From: Lacibacter sp. H375
Lineage (GTDB): Bacteria > Bacteroidota > Bacteroidia > Chitinophagales > Chitinophagaceae
Assembly (NCBI RefSeq): GCF_037892425.1
Contig: NZ_JBBKTT010000001.1
Coordinates: forward strand, 2,046,001-2,110,000
Length of the DNA: 64,000 nucleotides
Reading direction: 5' to 3'
Every line of letters begins with the position of its first letter. Position 1 is the first letter of the stretch. Made by a program: the position numbers and the translations under genes. Under the pieces are notes generated by a model. That model had not been told where the DNA came from. It ran no database searches and saw nothing but the letters and a program-made list of their open reading frames with translations. This document shows, one piece after another, positions 44,694 to 53,237 of the stretch.

Positions 44694-45266
44694 TTACTCG
44701 ATGACGAGATCATATTTGTGCAACAGTCCGCTTAAAGCTGTAGCAGAAAACTTTGCCTTTTTTAATTTGTTTCGTTCAGGATCTATGGAAAAGTTGATGG
44801 CTGTACGAAGGTCTGCTTTTTCAAGAATACTGTTATCAAACACTGCATGTAACAGGTTGCAGTTCTCAAACTCGGCGGATGTGAGATCCGCCTCTGTAAA
44901 ATCAACTTCCTGCAAACTGCAATTGATGAAACGGGTCGTTTTTATTTTCATTTTGTAAAAAGTACACAGGTTTAATAAGCAACCTGTAAAGCTTACAGTA
45001 AATAAAAATTGATTGCAGTCTTCAAAACGTAGCCCCATCATTTTACAATTGATGAAACTTGTTTCCTGGAAAGATGTGCCATTGATATTGGCAGCACTTA
45101 GGTTGCAGGTGTCGAATACACAATCGATGAACGTGATCTTTGAAAGATTGGCCTCGGCAAAATTGCAGTTGATGAAGCGGCAGTTTTCATAGTCACCAGC
45201 TGGGAATTTATTGATTGTAAAATCAATGCCTTCAAACTTTTCATCTTCTTTATAAACTCTTTCCAT
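44694..45266 (-). CDS. Pentapeptide-repeat protein
   Basis: A 190-residue cytoplasmic protein from ATG 45266 (MERVYKEDEKFEGIDF); the nominal frame from 45428 would add 54 residues read from the promoter side and the neighbouring gene. The repeats are the A(D/N)Lxx type: FINCNFAEANLSKI, FIDCVFDTCNLSAAN, FINCSLQEVDFTEADLTSAE, FENCNLLHAVFDNSILEKADL. About 28 repeats form a right-handed quadrilateral helix. Such proteins can mimic DNA (Qnr-like) or act as scaffolds; Qnr-type loops are not visible, so the role is open. It is in a minus-strand run with the two small membrane proteins upstream. Confidence 0.85.
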   Translation of the reverse strand: MERVYKEDEKFEGIDFTINKFPAGDYENCRFINCNFAEANLSKITFIDCVFDTCNLSAANINGTSFQETSFINCKMMGLRFEDCNQFLFTVSFTGCLLNLCTFYKMKIKTTRFINCSLQEVDFTEADLTSAEFENCNLLHAVFDNSILEKADLRTAINFSIDPERNKLKKAKFSATALSGLLHKYDLVIE

Positions 45267-45355
45267 AGAACTAATATAAATACAATTCGGCGTTCGAATG
45301 AAGACTCTTAATAGCCACACCAAAGAAAAAAAATCTGAATCGAAACGAGAACCAT

Positions 45356-45859
45356 TTATCCGACCAAGAAAAGGGCCAGTAGAATACCAAGCAATATTGT
45401 GAGGATAATTCCGGTGACGGCCGGCCATGCTTTTGCACCACTCTGATCTTTTATCTTTGATCTTTTTGCAAGTGAAATGATACCCAGGATTAACGCCAAC
45501 AATCCAGCTATAAAGCCAATTGCAAGAAGACCTAACAAGGCTTCCATATCTGTGATTATTAGAATTAATATTGAAGCAACTGCAATAACAGCCAGTATTA
45601 GTGAAGCAATTCCTAACTTTTTGGCTGAATTCTTATCAATTCCATGCTTATTAAATTTCTTGTCAAGCCACTTCCATATTAATCTCTCTTTAAACGAAAG
45701 TTTTTTAAGATTCAGTTCTTTTTGAATTGAAGAAATTTCTTTGTTTCCAATGAAACCGGGAAGGGTATTGGCAGGCGTAATGTTTACAGGCAACAACCTT
45801 TCACCAAAGCTGCATATTGTTACTAGTGTGCATAACACAACTATAAAAACCTGCTTCAT
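45356..45859 (-). CDS. Small membrane protein, family member B of three
   Basis: A 167-residue protein from ATG 45859 (MKQVFIVVLCTL). A signal peptide (about 1-17), a proline-containing outer segment, a basic amphipathic stretch (LKKLSFKERLIWKWLDKKF), two membrane helices (IASLILAVIAVASILILIITD; GLLAIGFIAGLLALILGII), a loop SLAKRSKIKDQSGAK and a third helix. It has the same plan as the proteins at 42703 and 45889; residues RSK and the position of the basic stretch are shared. Function unknown. The gap to the next member is 29 bases, so B and C are probably co-transcribed, with A further away. Confidence 0.72.
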   Translation of the reverse strand: MKQVFIVVLCTLVTICSFGERLLPVNITPANTLPGFIGNKEISSIQKELNLKKLSFKERLIWKWLDKKFNKHGIDKNSAKKLGIASLILAVIAVASILILIITDMEALLGLLAIGFIAGLLALILGIISLAKRSKIKDQSGAKAWPAVTGIILTILLGILLALFLVG

Positions 45860-45888
45860 GATTTTGGGTTTTACTAATGAAGAAATTA

Positions 45889-46398
45889 TTAGCTCCAACT
45901 AGATAGTTCTACTATTGTCCAGACTATAAATGCCGCTAATCCAAGACTGCCTAATATTATCCCCGCAATTGCTTCTTTTCTTCCCGAATTTGTTTTGTCG
46001 GAAAATTTTTTACTCCTTCTTAGGGCTATCATTCCTAAAATAATGCCGACGATTGGAAGGGCAAACCATGAGACCATTGTAAATCCTGTTTCGAAAATGA
46101 AAGTGAGGATCATAAATACCAATGATAAGCCACCAAAAGCAACAGAGACTTTGCCGAGTAGTCTGTTCTGTCTTTTTTCAGTGTCTTCGTTGTCCTTCTT
46201 TTTTAGTTTCAACAGAAAAGAGAGCACCTTGTTTTTTTTAAAAGCCGGTTTGCTTTTTAGGGTTGAAATGACAAGGGGACTAACCTTGGCAGGCAGTAGA
46301 ATTGGAGTTGCCTGCGCTGTAACGATTGAGTAGCTGTGTTTAGCTTCTGATTTTTGTACTATGCATAAAAAAACCAGCAATGTGATTATGGGCTTCAT
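45889..46398 (-). CDS. Small membrane protein, family member C of three
   Basis: A 169-residue protein from ATG 46398 (MKPIITLLVFLCIV). Signal peptide (about 1-18, ending SEAK), proline-rich outer segment (ATPILLPAKVSPLVI), lysine-rich stretch (KKNKVLSFLLKLKKKDNEDTEKR), two membrane helices (VSVAFGGLSLVFMILTFIF; FALPIVGIILGMIALRRSKK), then a loop KFSDKTNSGRKEA and a third helix (IAGIILGSLGLAAFIVWTI). The last part resembles DUF4190-type helices. It is the first of the minus-strand run that continues through member B and the pentapeptide gene. It lies after the convergent sucD terminator. Function unknown. Confidence 0.72.
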   Translation of the reverse strand: MKPIITLLVFLCIVQKSEAKHSYSIVTAQATPILLPAKVSPLVISTLKSKPAFKKNKVLSFLLKLKKKDNEDTEKRQNRLLGKVSVAFGGLSLVFMILTFIFETGFTMVSWFALPIVGIILGMIALRRSKKFSDKTNSGRKEAIAGIILGSLGLAAFIVWTIVELSSWS

Positions 46399-46458
46399 GT
46401 TGCATGTTTCTATACAAATTAACAATCAGCCGGAACAAATGCAATAGACGGCATAAAA

Positions 46459-46482
46459 AAAGGGAAGCAATTGCTTCCCTTT
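46459..46482. terminator. Palindromic terminator downstream of sucD
   Basis: AAAGGGAAGCAA (46459-46470) and TTGCTTCCCTTT (46471-46482) are exactly complementary, with poly-A to the left (poly-T on minus). It lies 19 bases after the sucD stop and would end minus-strand transcription before the small membrane protein genes, so these have a separate promoter. Confidence 0.8.
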
Positions 46483-46500
46483 ACTATAAAATGTAATATA

Positions 46501-47373
46501 TTATTTCTTCAACACCTCTGCCATTGTTTTACCAATATCAGCAGGGCTTGCTACTACATGTATACCACACTCAGTCATGATCTGCATTTTTGCAGCAGCA
46601 GTATCTTCTGCACCACCAATGATAGCACCAGCATGTCCCATACGACGACCGGGAGGCGCAGTTTGTCCGGCAATAAAACCAACCACAGGCTTCTTTGCAT
46701 TTTCTTTATACCAACGTGCAGCCTCAGCTTCCATGCCACCACCAATTTCACCAATCATAACTACTGCATCTGTATTATCATCGTTCATAAATAATTCCAA
46801 TGCTTCTTTGGTAGTAGTGCCAATGATAGGATCACCACCAATACCCACCGCCGTACTAACACCCAAGCCGGCTTTTGCTACCTGGTCAGCTGCTTCGTAA
46901 GTAAGCGTTCCACTTTTCGATACAATACCAATACGACCGGGAATAAATACAAAGCCTGGCATGATACCTACTTTACATTCGCAAGCTGTAATTACGCCGG
47001 GACAATTTGGCCCGATCAAACGAGTATTTGTTCCAACTAAATAGTTTTTTGCTTTCACCATATCCTGCACCGGAATACCTTCGGTGATACACACCACCAG
47101 TTCAATTCCTGCATTCGCAGCTTCCATAATTGCATCAGCAGCAAATGCCGGTGGTACAAAAATGATACTCACATTCGCACCAGCTTTTTGTACAGCTTCT
47201 TCAACCGTGTTAAACACAGGACGATCGAGATGTGTTGTGCCACCTTTACCAGGTGTAACGCCACCAACCAGATTAGTACCGTATTCAATCATTTGCGTTG
47301 CATGGAAAGTACCTTCTGTTCCGGTAAAACCCTGCACAATTACTTTCGAGTTTTTATTAACGAGGATGCTCAT
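46501..47373 (-). CDS. sucD: Succinate-CoA ligase subunit alpha
   Basis: A 290-residue TCA-cycle enzyme subunit. The CoA-binding Rossmann segment has [10 protein letters not shown] (15-24), the catalytic phosphohistidine is His247 (RRMGHAGAI), and GEIGG at 208-212 plus GPNCPG at 121-126 are family signatures. It catalyses succinyl-CoA to succinate with ATP or GTP formation together with the beta subunit (SucC), which is not in this window. The start is a clear ATG with a TATCTTTG -7 box upstream. The lack of an adjacent sucC is common in Bacteroidota. Confidence 0.96.
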   Translation of the reverse strand: MSILVNKNSKVIVQGFTGTEGTFHATQMIEYGTNLVGGVTPGKGGTTHLDRPVFNTVEEAVQKAGANVSIIFVPPAFAADAIMEAANAGIELVVCITEGIPVQDMVKAKNYLVGTNTRLIGPNCPGVITACECKVGIMPGFVFIPGRIGIVSKSGTLTYEAADQVAKAGLGVSTAVGIGGDPIIGTTTKEALELFMNDDNTDAVVMIGEIGGGMEAEAARWYKENAKKPVVGFIAGQTAPPGRRMGHAGAIIGGAEDTAAAKMQIMTECGIHVVASPADIGKTMAEVLKK

Positions 47374-47393
47374 GTGAAAACTTTATTAGGCCG

Positions 47394-47401
47394 CAAAGAT
47401 A
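47394..47401 (-). promoter_or_regulatory. TATCTTTG -7 box for sucD
   Basis: On the minus strand TATCTTTG (plus-strand CAAAGATA, 47394-47401) exactly matches TAnnTTTG and lies 20 bases before the sucD ATG. No good TTG -33 element is seen at 19-22 bases upstream, so the strength is uncertain. Confidence 0.6.
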
Positions 47402-47468
47402 GGGGATGATGCTTTAGGATTTTGGAATTAACCGCTAAGAATTGGGGCTTTTTACAGCTGACAAAAAC

Positions 47469-47525
47469 GAACAATTGTTCCGATACCGACGATGAATGTC
47501 TGCATCGAGACCGCAAGTGTCTCGA
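47469..47525. repeat. Palindrome-rich intergenic segment between sucD and a lipoprotein gene
   Basis: Contains the perfect 12-bp palindrome GAACAATTGTTC (47469-47480) and a 7-bp stem TCGAGAC / GTCTCGA (47505-47511 / 47519-47525) with loop CGCAAGT. The sequence between and just after (to about 47590) is visibly richer in G and C than the neighbouring intergenic DNA. It has the look of an interspersed repeat or a remnant of a mobile element. No gene could be supported in it. Confidence 0.5.
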
Positions 47526-47609
47526 CTTTACGCTGTACCTCCTTTTCACTACGATGCCGCTTCAATCCGGCAGCCCGTCCACTTATTCAACATCAGCAAC
47601 ACTCTTCAA

Positions 47610-48020
47610 TTATTTACCGCTTTTATATTTCAGGAAAAAAATAGTAAAGCCATATGTAGTTGTTGGGCCAATCGTTACTTGGTTGGTTGATAAACTACCA
47701 TTCAGTATCGAATCAGTTCTTGTTATAGTATTGATTGTTTGGGGCTGCTGTTGGACTGCAAAGTCAAGAAACAAAACAGCATCAGCTCCAACTTCTTTGG
47801 CTTTTTTTAGTGATTTACGCTGCATTGCTTCTTCATAGCGGCGATTGAACTGGCTTGGTTTTACAAAACCACGGCCAATTACATCGTATGACTTGTGAAT
47901 ACTTTTCTCACTTACATATACATCGGTTGTTGTTACCGGTGTTCCTTTGTTTCCGATATAACTGATCTTTGTTGCACATGAAGTAAAAAGTAATAGGATT
48001 GCTGAGTATAGTTTTAGCAT
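47610..48020 (-). CDS. Hypothetical lipoprotein
   Basis: A 136-residue protein from ATG 48020 (MLKLYSAILLLFTSCATK). The lipobox is FTSC, with Cys15 as acylation site. The mature part has a segment (IHKSYDVIGRGFVKPSQF) and a helix (AMQRKSLKKAKEVGADAVLFLDF) that resembles the YbjQ/heavy-metal-binding-like alpha/beta fold, in which a Gly-Ala-Asp-Ala-Val turn is typical; I treat that as a hint only. It is probably anchored in the outer membrane or facing the periplasm. It lies between the palindrome-rich segment and the DUF4198 gene. Confidence 0.7.
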   Translation of the reverse strand: MLKLYSAILLLFTSCATKISYIGNKGTPVTTTDVYVSEKSIHKSYDVIGRGFVKPSQFNRRYEEAMQRKSLKKAKEVGADAVLFLDFAVQQQPQTINTITRTDSILNGSLSTNQVTIGPTTTYGFTIFFLKYKSGK

Positions 48021-48154
48021 AAGCAAAGTGTTTCCTTTTTCACTTCATACATTATGCCATTGGTTTATATGCTAGCGTAAATGCTTGTTAAAATAAATCT
48101 GACGGGATGTTTTAGATACTTGATCATTGGGATTTGGACGTTGGATTTTCAATT

Positions 48155-48988
48155 TTATCTTGCCATAATCGTACTCTTATTCTTTCCTGTATAACCCCAG
48201 GTTAAACTTCCCCAATAGCTTTGCCATTGAGCTTTTGGATCATTGAGAAGGCGAATCATTACAACACAGCTCAGCATCCATTCACCGGTTGTGCTAACAG
48301 GAAAACTGATCTCTCCTTTTGCATTACTCATAAATGATGTGTCTCTTACTTTGCCCAACAGTTTATGCCATGTACGGATCTTGGTGTTTGCTAATGCCTC
48401 ACCTCTAAACAAAACTTTTACTTTTAATGTGTCGCCATTGTTTAGTTTGTATGGGTGGGAGAGAGGAATTATATCAACAGGTAATGCTGTTTGTTTTTTA
48501 TACACTTCGGTCTTAAGCGCACCTATCTGCATAATAGTTTTTACAGAACGTTGATAAAAGTCACGACCCAGAGAATCTGTTTCATTGTTTTGCTTGCGAT
48601 AATCAATAGCCGATTGTAAACCATCGTCTGATAAGTATACATTAAATCTTTCTGCTTCCAGTTCAATAAATGAGTTGATGTTATTGAAAGTAACTACTGC
48701 GGTTCCTTCTTCGTGTATAGAAAATTGCAGTGAATCGCCTTCCTCATCACTTACCGCATCGCTCATATCATCAACAATGTCGGCGTAGTATAATTTCAGC
48801 TCACTTATTTTTTCATGGCTGCCTTTCCAGTTCTCACCGGTAAACGATTCACCTACTCTGAAACGGATATTGATCTCATCGGTTCGTGAAAAAATATATT
48901 GCTGGGGTTCCAGCCAAAATTCGTGGGCAAGTGCGGGAAGTATAAGAAGTAAAATAAGTAAATAAGTAAGCTTGTATTTTAACCTCAT
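48155..48988 (-). CDS. DUF4198-domain exported protein
   Basis: A 277-residue protein starting at ATG 48988 (the TTG at 48997 gives only three extra residues). Signal peptide (about 1-20, ending LPALA), then HEFWLEPQQYIF, the exact N-terminal signature of DUF4198 proteins, followed by beta-sandwich repeats (INIRFRVGESFTGENW; PLSHPYKLNNGDTLKVKVLFRGEALANTKIRTW). DUF4198 proteins are often found with nickel/cobalt transport or other metal uptake genes, which are not visible here, so the substrate is open. The stop lies 126 bases before the next gene. It follows the ABC pair. Confidence 0.85.
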   Translation of the reverse strand: MRLKYKLTYLLILLLILPALAHEFWLEPQQYIFSRTDEINIRFRVGESFTGENWKGSHEKISELKLYYADIVDDMSDAVSDEEGDSLQFSIHEEGTAVVTFNNINSFIELEAERFNVYLSDDGLQSAIDYRKQNNETDSLGRDFYQRSVKTIMQIGALKTEVYKKQTALPVDIIPLSHPYKLNNGDTLKVKVLFRGEALANTKIRTWHKLLGKVRDTSFMSNAKGEISFPVSTTGEWMLSCVVMIRLLNDPKAQWQSYWGSLTWGYTGKNKSTIMAR

Positions 48989-49040
48989 ATTATTCAATTA
49001 AAAAAGCTGTATTATTTCTCTGCTGCCGTGAGCTGCCTGT

Positions 49041-49850
49041 TTACTTCAACAGGTTGTCCATATTCCTGTCGTCACTGATCTTTCCTTTTGCTTCAAGCAT
49101 ACGCATGTCTTTGGCATCCTGCAAAAAGTCGGAAGCAAAAATGAATTGATTCAGTTCTTCATTCTTACTGAAGATGATGTCTTTATTTGTGCCTTCCCAT
49201 TCTTTATGACCCTGGTGCATGAAAATGATCTTATCGCCAATTTCCATTACACTGTTCATGTCGTGTGTATTCACCACCGTGGTCATTCCATATTCGGTGG
49301 TGATTTCTTTGATCAACTTATCAATCACTAAGGATGTTTTGGGATCAAGACCTGAGTTCGGTTCATCACAAAACAAAAACTTTGGATTTAATACAATGGC
49401 TCGTGCAATACCTACCCGTTTTTTCATACCACCGCTTATCTCTGCCGGGAATTTATTATTGGCGCCCTCAAGGTTTACCCTTGCCAGCACTTCATTTACT
49501 TTATCGTGTTTTTGTTTGAGGTTTAGTTTGGTAAACATGTCTAAGGGGAAACGCACATTCTGTTCTACCGTCATTGAATCAAATAAGGCAGAACCCTGGA
49601 AGAGCATACCAATCTGCTGACGCAACATTTTTCTTCCTTCTTCATTCATGCTGGTAATGCTTTCACCATCATACAATACTTCGCCGCTGTCAGGTTCAAA
49701 CAAACCAACCAGGCATTTCATCAACACCGTTTTTCCACTACCACTTGCACCAATAATGAGATTACATTTACCTGTTTCTAAAGAAGCAGATACATTATCG
49801 ATCACCGTGCGGCCATCGAATCCTTTATGTATGTTCTTGATCTCAATCAT
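49041..49850 (-). CDS. ABC transporter ATPase, MlaF-like
   Basis: A 269-residue ATPase of the MlaF/Ttg2A family. Walker A GASGSGKT (34-41), signature SGGMKKR (139-145), Walker B FLFCDEP (158-164), with the H-loop in TVVNTHDM. It has the MlaF-type signature of methionine and two lysines (SGGMKKR) where most ABC proteins have SGGQ, and it starts three bases after the stop of the MlaE-like permease, so the two are coupled. It powers movement of phospholipids or sterol-like lipids between the inner and outer membranes. The substrate-binding MCE protein (MlaD) is not next to it. Confidence 0.92.
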   Translation of the reverse strand: MIEIKNIHKGFDGRTVIDNVSASLETGKCNLIIGASGSGKTVLMKCLVGLFEPDSGEVLYDGESITSMNEEGRKMLRQQIGMLFQGSALFDSMTVEQNVRFPLDMFTKLNLKQKHDKVNEVLARVNLEGANNKFPAEISGGMKKRVGIARAIVLNPKFLFCDEPNSGLDPKTSLVIDKLIKEITTEYGMTTVVNTHDMNSVMEIGDKIIFMHQGHKEWEGTNKDIIFSKNEELNQFIFASDFLQDAKDMRMLEAKGKISDDRNMDNLLK

Positions 49851-49853
49851 GTG

Positions 49854-50591
49854 TTATAATAATAATGCAGCGAGTGCATAGTCGGCCAATAAAATTAAAA
49901 TACAACTTACAATCACTGATTTGGTACTTGCACGACCAATCTCCAATGAACCTCCCTGCACATGGTAACCATAATAAGCAGGAATACTTGAAATAATGAA
50001 CGCATAAGTATAAGTTTTACTCATCGCAAATATGACGTTGTAGGGAATAAAATCTTCAAGCAAACCATCATTGTAAATTTCCGGAGGAAGAATACCTGAT
50101 AAAGAGCCCGCCATTTTACCGCCCCAGATACCTAACACTGCAGCAAGCACAACCAAACATGGAACAACAATTAACGCTGCAACAATTTTTGGTAAGATGA
50201 GATAGGTTTTTGTATTGATGCCCATGATCTCCAGCGCATCGATCTGTTCGCTGATGCGCATATTACCCAACTCTGATGCAATGCGTGAACCAACCACACC
50301 TGCCAGCACCACACAAATAAGCGTTGGCGCCAATTCAAGAATGATATTGTCACGCACAATAATGGCGATCACTGTTTTTGGAATAAGAGGAGTGATGAGC
50401 TGGTAAGCTGTTTGCACGGTTGTTACCGCACCAAGAAAAATGGAGATGATGACAACAATCCCAACAGAACGTATACCGATCTCATTGCATTGGTGCATCA
50501 ATTCTTTCCAGTAAAGACGCATATTCTCCGGCCTGGAAAACATGCCCTTGATCATTAACAGGTAGCGGCCGAAGTGTGTGAAGAAATCCAT
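49854..50591 (-). CDS. ABC transporter permease, MlaE-like
   Basis: A 245-residue inner-membrane permease with about five or six hydrophobic helices. Family features: QCNEIGIRSVGIVVIISIFLG, VVLAGVVGSRIASELGNMRI, EQIDALEIMGINTKTYLILP (the EQ-DA-E helix common to MlaE), and GYHVQGGS near the C-terminus. It forms the membrane part of the MlaFE-type lipid transporter with the ATPase that follows. It is 170 bases from the malic enzyme gene, with a 13-bp inverted repeat between (50651-50696). Confidence 0.92.
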   Translation of the reverse strand: MDFFTHFGRYLLMIKGMFSRPENMRLYWKELMHQCNEIGIRSVGIVVIISIFLGAVTTVQTAYQLITPLIPKTVIAIIVRDNIILELAPTLICVVLAGVVGSRIASELGNMRISEQIDALEIMGINTKTYLILPKIVAALIVVPCLVVLAAVLGIWGGKMAGSLSGILPPEIYNDGLLEDFIPYNVIFAMSKTYTYAFIISSIPAYYGYHVQGGSLEIGRASTKSVIVSCILILLADYALAALLL

Positions 50592-50650
50592 AGTTTAATA
50601 TCAATGTTCAAGAGGACTAATTATAAGCATTGAAGATACAATTCAAAATG

Positions 50651-50696
50651 CAAATCTCAAGTTCAGGCCTGTAAAGTAACCTAAACTTGAGATTTG
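50651..50696. repeat. 13-bp inverted repeat between maeB and the ABC permease gene
   Basis: CAAATCTCAAGTT (50651-50663) and AACTTGAGATTTG (50684-50696) are perfect complements with a 20-base loop. It lies after the malic enzyme stop (minus strand) and before the permease ATG. It lacks a T-run, so it may be a stability element or weak terminator. Its CAAATCT/AGATTTG halves resemble the repeat near 55529-55567. Confidence 0.7.
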
Positions 50697-50761
50697 ACAA
50701 TTATTATCAGCAATAATTGGCTAATTCTTATATCACTCACTATTCATACTCAGCTTCACAT

Positions 50762-53107
50762 TTAAATCTCATGGCTCACTTTGCGAAACCTCTTCCACCA
50801 AGTTGATTTTTTTACCGCTTCCTCTGTATTGCTTTTGGTTTTCATTTGCGCATCAACCACAGAGATCAACACCATGTTGAAAATAGAACGTACGGAACTA
50901 CCCAGTTGCAAAATGTGTACAGGCTTTTTCAAACCAAGTAATATTGGCCCGATGGCATCCGCTTCGCCCACTTCCTGTAAAAGGTTGTAAGCAATGTTGC
51001 CACTTGCAAGGTTAGGGAAGATCAACACATTCGGTTCGCCATTCACCAATTCGCTGAATGGGTAATTTTCTTTCAATATCTCTTTGTTGAACGCAACAAG
51101 CGGTTGCACTTCACCATCGCACACCAGGTTTGGTTCACGCTCTTTCACAATTTCTCTTGCTCTTGCCACGATCTTTGCTTCATTACTTTCACTGCTGCCA
51201 AAGTTTGAATAGCTGAGCATGGCGACACGTGGCGTAATACCAAACGATCTTACTTCTTTTGCAACAAGTTGGGTAATGTCGGCCAGTTCATCGGCACGTG
51301 GATTAAAATTCACCGTAGCATCTGCAAGGAACAATGGTCCACGTTTGGTGAGCATGATATACATACCGGCGATCTTGCGAACATCTTCATCTTTACCAAT
51401 GATCTGCAATGCAGGACGAATAGTGTCAGAATATTTACGACTCAATCCGCTGATCATTGCATCGGCTTCACCGGTTTCCACCATCATACAACCAAAGTGT
51501 GTACGTTCTTTCATTGCTTTGGCAGCTTCGTAACGGTTCAATCCTTTGCGTTGACGCTTCTTGAAAAACTGGTCGCCAAATTTCGAGCGGAATTCTTCCA
51601 TCTCCTTGCTCTTTGGATCAAGTACAGGAATACCTTCCAGTTCAATTCCATTTATTTCAGCGATGTCGTTGATGTTTTTTACATCACCCAATAAGATGGG
51701 GTAAGCCACACCTTCTTCATAAGCAAGTTGTGCAGCTTTCAACACTTTTACATTTTCTGCATCAGCAAACACCACACGCTTCGGATCTTTTCTTGCTTTG
51801 CTGCCAATCGCACGCATCAACTGGTTATCGATACCCAAACGGTGATTCAATATGTTCTCGTACTCATCCCAATTGGTAATAGGATGTTGTGCAACGCCAC
51901 TTTCCATTGCTGCTTTTGCAACAGCAGGTGCCACGTAACTTAATAAACGTGGATCGAGTGGTTTAGGAATAATATAGCTGGGACCAAACGAAATGTTGGT
52001 TTCGTTATAAGCCATATTTACAATATCAGGAACCGGCGTTTTTGCTAACTCAGCTAATGCTTTAACCGCCGCCAGTTTCATTTCTTCATTGATGGTTGTT
52101 GCACGAACATCCAATGCACCACGGAAAATATAAGGGAAGCCCAATACATTGTTGATCTGGTTAGGATAATCGCTTCGTCCTGTTCCCATGATCACATCTT
52201 TTCTCGTTTCAGTTGCATCTTCGTATGTGATCTCCGGATCAGGGTTGGCCATGGCAAAAACGATGGGGTTCTTCGCCATGCTTTTTACCATCTCTTTCGA
52301 TACGGTATTCCCTTTACTTAAACCAATGAACACATCTGCATTCTTCATGCCTTCATCAAGCGTCATTGGTTTGCTTTTGATCACAAACAATTGCTTCTGT
52401 TCATCAAGATCAGTTCTTCCATCATGGATCAAACCTTTACTATCGAACACTTTGATGTTTTCTTTCTTTGCACCAAGTGCAACATATAATTTGATACAGG
52501 AAATAGCGGCTGCACCTGCGCCGTTTACAACGATCTGTACTTTATCGATTTTCTTTTTCTGTAATTCCAATGCATTCAACAATGCAGCAGCGCTGATGAT
52601 GGCTGTACCATGTTGATCGTCGTGCATCAACGGAATTTTCATTTCCTCTTTCAAACGCTGTTCAATATAAAAGCATTCTGGAGATTTGATGTCCTCGAGG
52701 TTGATACCACCAAAGGTTGGTTCAAGTGCTTTTACAATTTGTACAAACTTCTCCGGATCTTTTTCGTTGATCTCAATATCGAAAACATCAATATCAGCAA
52801 AGATCTTGAAGAGTACTCCTTTTCCTTCCATCACCGGTTTGCCTGCTTCGGGACCAATATCACCAAGGCCAAGTACTGCAGTACCATTACTAATCACTGC
52901 CACCAAGTTTCCTTTGGCGGTGTATTTGTAAACATCCTCAGGATTATTAAAAATTTCCATGCAGGGCACCGCAACACCAGGCGAGTATGCTAATGATAAG
53001 TCACGCTGTGTTTTGGCTTCTTTTGTAGGAATTACTTCGATTTTTCCCGGTCTTCCTTTAGCATGATATTCCAATGCCTGTTGCCGGCGTAGTTCTTCTT
53101 TGTTCAT
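50762..53107 (-). CDS. maeB: NADP-dependent malic enzyme with phosphotransacetylase-like C-terminus (MaeB)
   Basis: A 781-residue enzyme that converts malate to pyruvate and CO2, supplying NADPH. The N-terminal malic domain (about 1-155) has YSPGVAVPC and [11 protein letters not shown]; the dinucleotide-binding domain (about 165-405) has [21 protein letters not shown] carries metal- and substrate-binding residues. The C-terminal region (about 430-770) is a phosphate acetyltransferase-like domain ([34 protein letters not shown]), which in MaeB is regulatory and binds acetyl-CoA rather than acting as an enzyme. Length and order match the family well. Confidence 0.96.
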   Translation of the reverse strand: MNKEELRRQQALEYHAKGRPGKIEVIPTKEAKTQRDLSLAYSPGVAVPCMEIFNNPEDVYKYTAKGNLVAVISNGTAVLGLGDIGPEAGKPVMEGKGVLFKIFADIDVFDIEINEKDPEKFVQIVKALEPTFGGINLEDIKSPECFYIEQRLKEEMKIPLMHDDQHGTAIISAAALLNALELQKKKIDKVQIVVNGAGAAAISCIKLYVALGAKKENIKVFDSKGLIHDGRTDLDEQKQLFVIKSKPMTLDEGMKNADVFIGLSKGNTVSKEMVKSMAKNPIVFAMANPDPEITYEDATETRKDVIMGTGRSDYPNQINNVLGFPYIFRGALDVRATTINEEMKLAAVKALAELAKTPVPDIVNMAYNETNISFGPSYIIPKPLDPRLLSYVAPAVAKAAMESGVAQHPITNWDEYENILNHRLGIDNQLMRAIGSKARKDPKRVVFADAENVKVLKAAQLAYEEGVAYPILLGDVKNINDIAEINGIELEGIPVLDPKSKEMEEFRSKFGDQFFKKRQRKGLNRYEAAKAMKERTHFGCMMVETGEADAMISGLSRKYSDTIRPALQIIGKDEDVRKIAGMYIMLTKRGPLFLADATVNFNPRADELADITQLVAKEVRSFGITPRVAMLSYSNFGSSESNEAKIVARAREIVKEREPNLVCDGEVQPLVAFNKEILKENYPFSELVNGEPNVLIFPNLASGNIAYNLLQEVGEADAIGPILLGLKKPVHILQLGSSVRSIFNMVLISVVDAQMKTKSNTEEAVKKSTWWKRFRKVSHEI

Positions 53108-53237
53108 ACGTATTAATTAATCAAACAATCGGTTTAGCCTCGCTAAGGGCGGCAAGGTACGAAAAGAATGAAAAGTGGATTTTCTGCTTGAAAACTCACA
53201 CTTTGATTAGAAAATTGTGGATGAGGATATAAATAAA

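Noticed and set aside
47422-47838. Plus-strand open frame of 138 codons opposite the lipoprotein gene
   Set aside because: Overlaps palindromes and the minus lipoprotein with a clear lipobox; composition is not protein-like.
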